NCBI GenBank assembly: GCA_010672185.1
Contig: JAAHHL010000500.1
Span: 1 to 5,840 of the forward strand
Source: Caldora sp. SIO3E6
GTDB taxonomy: Bacteria; Cyanobacteriota; Cyanobacteriia; Cyanobacteriales; Coleofasciculaceae
Direction: 5' to 3'
DNA length: 5,840 bases
Below the pieces are notes generated by a model. It was not told the DNA's origin and ran no database searches. It worked only from the letters and a program-made list of their open reading frames with translations. Below, in pieces: positions 5,368 to 5,840 of this stretch (the first letter of the stretch is position 1; each line of letters begins with the position of its first letter). The translations under genes and the position numbers were made by a program.

Positions 5368-5416
5368 CCTTGAACTTAAGTTCAAGGCTAATAGCTCAAG
5401 TCATCTTAAGATGACT
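5368..5416 (+). repeat. Two-hairpin palindromic element, copy 1
   Basis: The 49 bp consist of a perfect 20-bp palindrome CCTTGAACTTAAGTTCAAGG (5368-5387), an 11-nt linker CTAATAGCTCA, and a perfect 18-bp palindrome AGTCATCTTAAGATGACT (5399-5416). The same layout returns in reverse orientation at 5483-5531. It resembles REP/BIME-like or small dispersed repeats known from bacteria, including cyanobacteria. It sits about 105 bp after the SUMF1-like gene. Confidence 0.88.
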
Positions 5417-5482
5417 AATATCAAGTTCGGATAAACAGTGATGATAAAACTTGATATAAATTAAGGTGAAGCCGAAAAATTT

Positions 5483-5531
5483 AGTCCATTTCAATGGACT
5501 TAAGCTATTAGCCTTGGATTTGAATCCAAGG
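5483..5531 (-). repeat. Two-hairpin palindromic element, copy 2 (inverted)
   Basis: On the minus strand this reads hairpin CCTTGGATT-CA-AATCCAAGG, linker CTAATAGCTTA, hairpin AGTCCATT-GA-AATGGACT, exactly 49 bp like copy 1. The linker differs from copy 1 at one base. The stems differ at five positions per arm pair and each difference is matched by the complementary change on the other arm. The 10-bp inverted repeat ATATCAAGTT (5418-5427) / AACTTGATAT (5448-5457) lies between the two copies. The element ends 35 bp short of the transposase stop codon. Confidence 0.88.
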
Positions 5532-5565
5532 CGGATTGAGGAATTTAACCAGCTAGCTGTATCAC

Positions 5566-5840
5566 TCAGATCTTGCACCTCAGAAAACAAAATTCAAAAC
5601 CTTGCTCATTTAACCAGGGTAAAAGTAACTCTAATTCCTTCAGTAGAGAAAGAATAAAAATATGAGGAAAGAGTAAAATAAGGGCTTGTTCTGAACAAGA
5701 ATACCAATCTAAGTCTTCGGAAGCACCTAAATGTAAATAAATCCAATAGGCTAATAAATAAGAAACTAAAGAAAGAATCAACCATCGGTAAACCCCTAAT
5801 AAGCTTTTTTGTCCAAAATGAGCCATGCCAAACTGATATT
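5566..5840 (-). CDS. IS4-like transposase, C-terminal end (runs off the window)
   Basis: The minus-strand frame is open from the right edge to TGA at 5568-5566. An internal ATG at 5826 gives 86 residues, but four more codons upstream (Tyr-Gln-Phe-Gly) stay open and fit the family, so the true start lies outside the window. The segment QFGMAHFGQKSLLGVYRWLI, followed by LSLVSYLLAYW, matches the conserved C-terminal region of IS4-type DDE transposases common in cyanobacteria (F-G-x-x-x-F-G-Q, G-V-Y-R-W, L-L-A-x-W). The catalytic DDE residues and the YREK motif would be upstream, outside the window, so whether the gene is intact cannot be told. The protein ends Cys-Arg-Cys-Lys-Ile. It points toward the NACHT operon and is probably an insertion sequence with its 3' end near 5540-5565. 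Confidence 0.75.
   Translation of the reverse strand, partial: YQFGMAHFGQKSLLGVYRWLILSLVSYLLAYWIYLHLGASEDLDWYSCSEQALILLFPHIFILSLLKELELLLPWLNEQGFEFCFLRCKI

Larger units (their letters stand above)
5263..5565. other. Intergenic stretch between the operon and the transposase
   Basis: No gene is supported here. The operon ends without an obvious Rho-independent terminator. Features seen are GACATGTC (5287-5294), the motif TGTAGGGGCAAAGCATTTGG (5314-5333), which resembles a dispersed cyanobacterial intergenic repeat, the two inverted 49-bp elements, a 10-bp inverted repeat between them (5418-5427 with 5448-5457) and the palindrome CAGCTAGCTG (5550-5559). The terminal inverted repeat of the insertion sequence at the right should lie between about 5532 and 5566, but with only one end in the window I cannot define it. 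Confidence 0.65.

Noticed and set aside
5396..5590. 64-residue minus-strand frame
   Set aside because: It runs through both palindromic elements and overlaps the transposase end in another frame.
5466..5657. 63-residue + frame starting at GTG
   Set aside because: Its first third is the palindromic element at 5483-5531 and the rest is antisense to the transposase; there is no family resemblance.

Overview
The window looks like chromosomal DNA of a filamentous, repeat-rich cyanobacterium. It contains three copies of the HIP1 octamer GCGATCGC (1332, 2004, 2155), tandem heptanucleotide repeats of three different sequences, several perfect intergenic hairpins, and protein families typical of large cyanobacterial genomes. 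These are a membrane NACHT NTPase, an SUMF1/FGE-like protein with a long Leu-rich low-complexity tract, and the end of an IS4-type transposase. The taxonomic call is inferred from these signatures; no rRNA or housekeeping gene is present.

Layout. Positions 1-1094 are mostly non-coding. They hold a 19-copy heptamer array (48-180), a perfect 12-13 bp hairpin (620-649), two possible very small genes (713-820 and 887-1000, both weak) and a three-copy heptamer (1021-1041). A 199-residue unrecognised beta-rich protein follows on the + strand (1095-1694). The gap 1695-2224 carries a third heptamer family, an apparent 3' remnant of an older gene (about 1804-1944) and a 7-bp hairpin (2064-2082).

The core of the window is a two-gene operon on the + strand. 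The first gene (2225-4192) encodes four hydrophobic segments followed by a complete NACHT P-loop NTPase. The second gene (4189-5262) starts inside the stop of the first (ATGA overlap). It encodes a shortened SUMF1/FGE-like (C-type-lectin-fold) domain, then 112 residues in strict two-residue periodicity (56 dipeptides, Leu/Arg/Phe/Gln alternating with Asn/Asp/Tyr/Ala/Val/Ser/Gly), one membrane segment and a 69-residue tail. The NACHT protein has no recognisable C-terminal sensor repeats. A plausible reading is that its partner supplies the recognition domain and that both sit at the inner membrane as a two-protein signalling or conflict module. That function is inference from NACHT and SUMF1 families, not shown by the sequence.

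Downstream, 5368-5531 contains two 49-bp, two-hairpin elements in inverted orientation. They share an 11-nt linker, and their stems differ by compensatory base changes at five pairs. At the right edge (5566-5840, - strand) is the C-terminal end of an IS4-like transposase that runs off the window, convergent with the operon.
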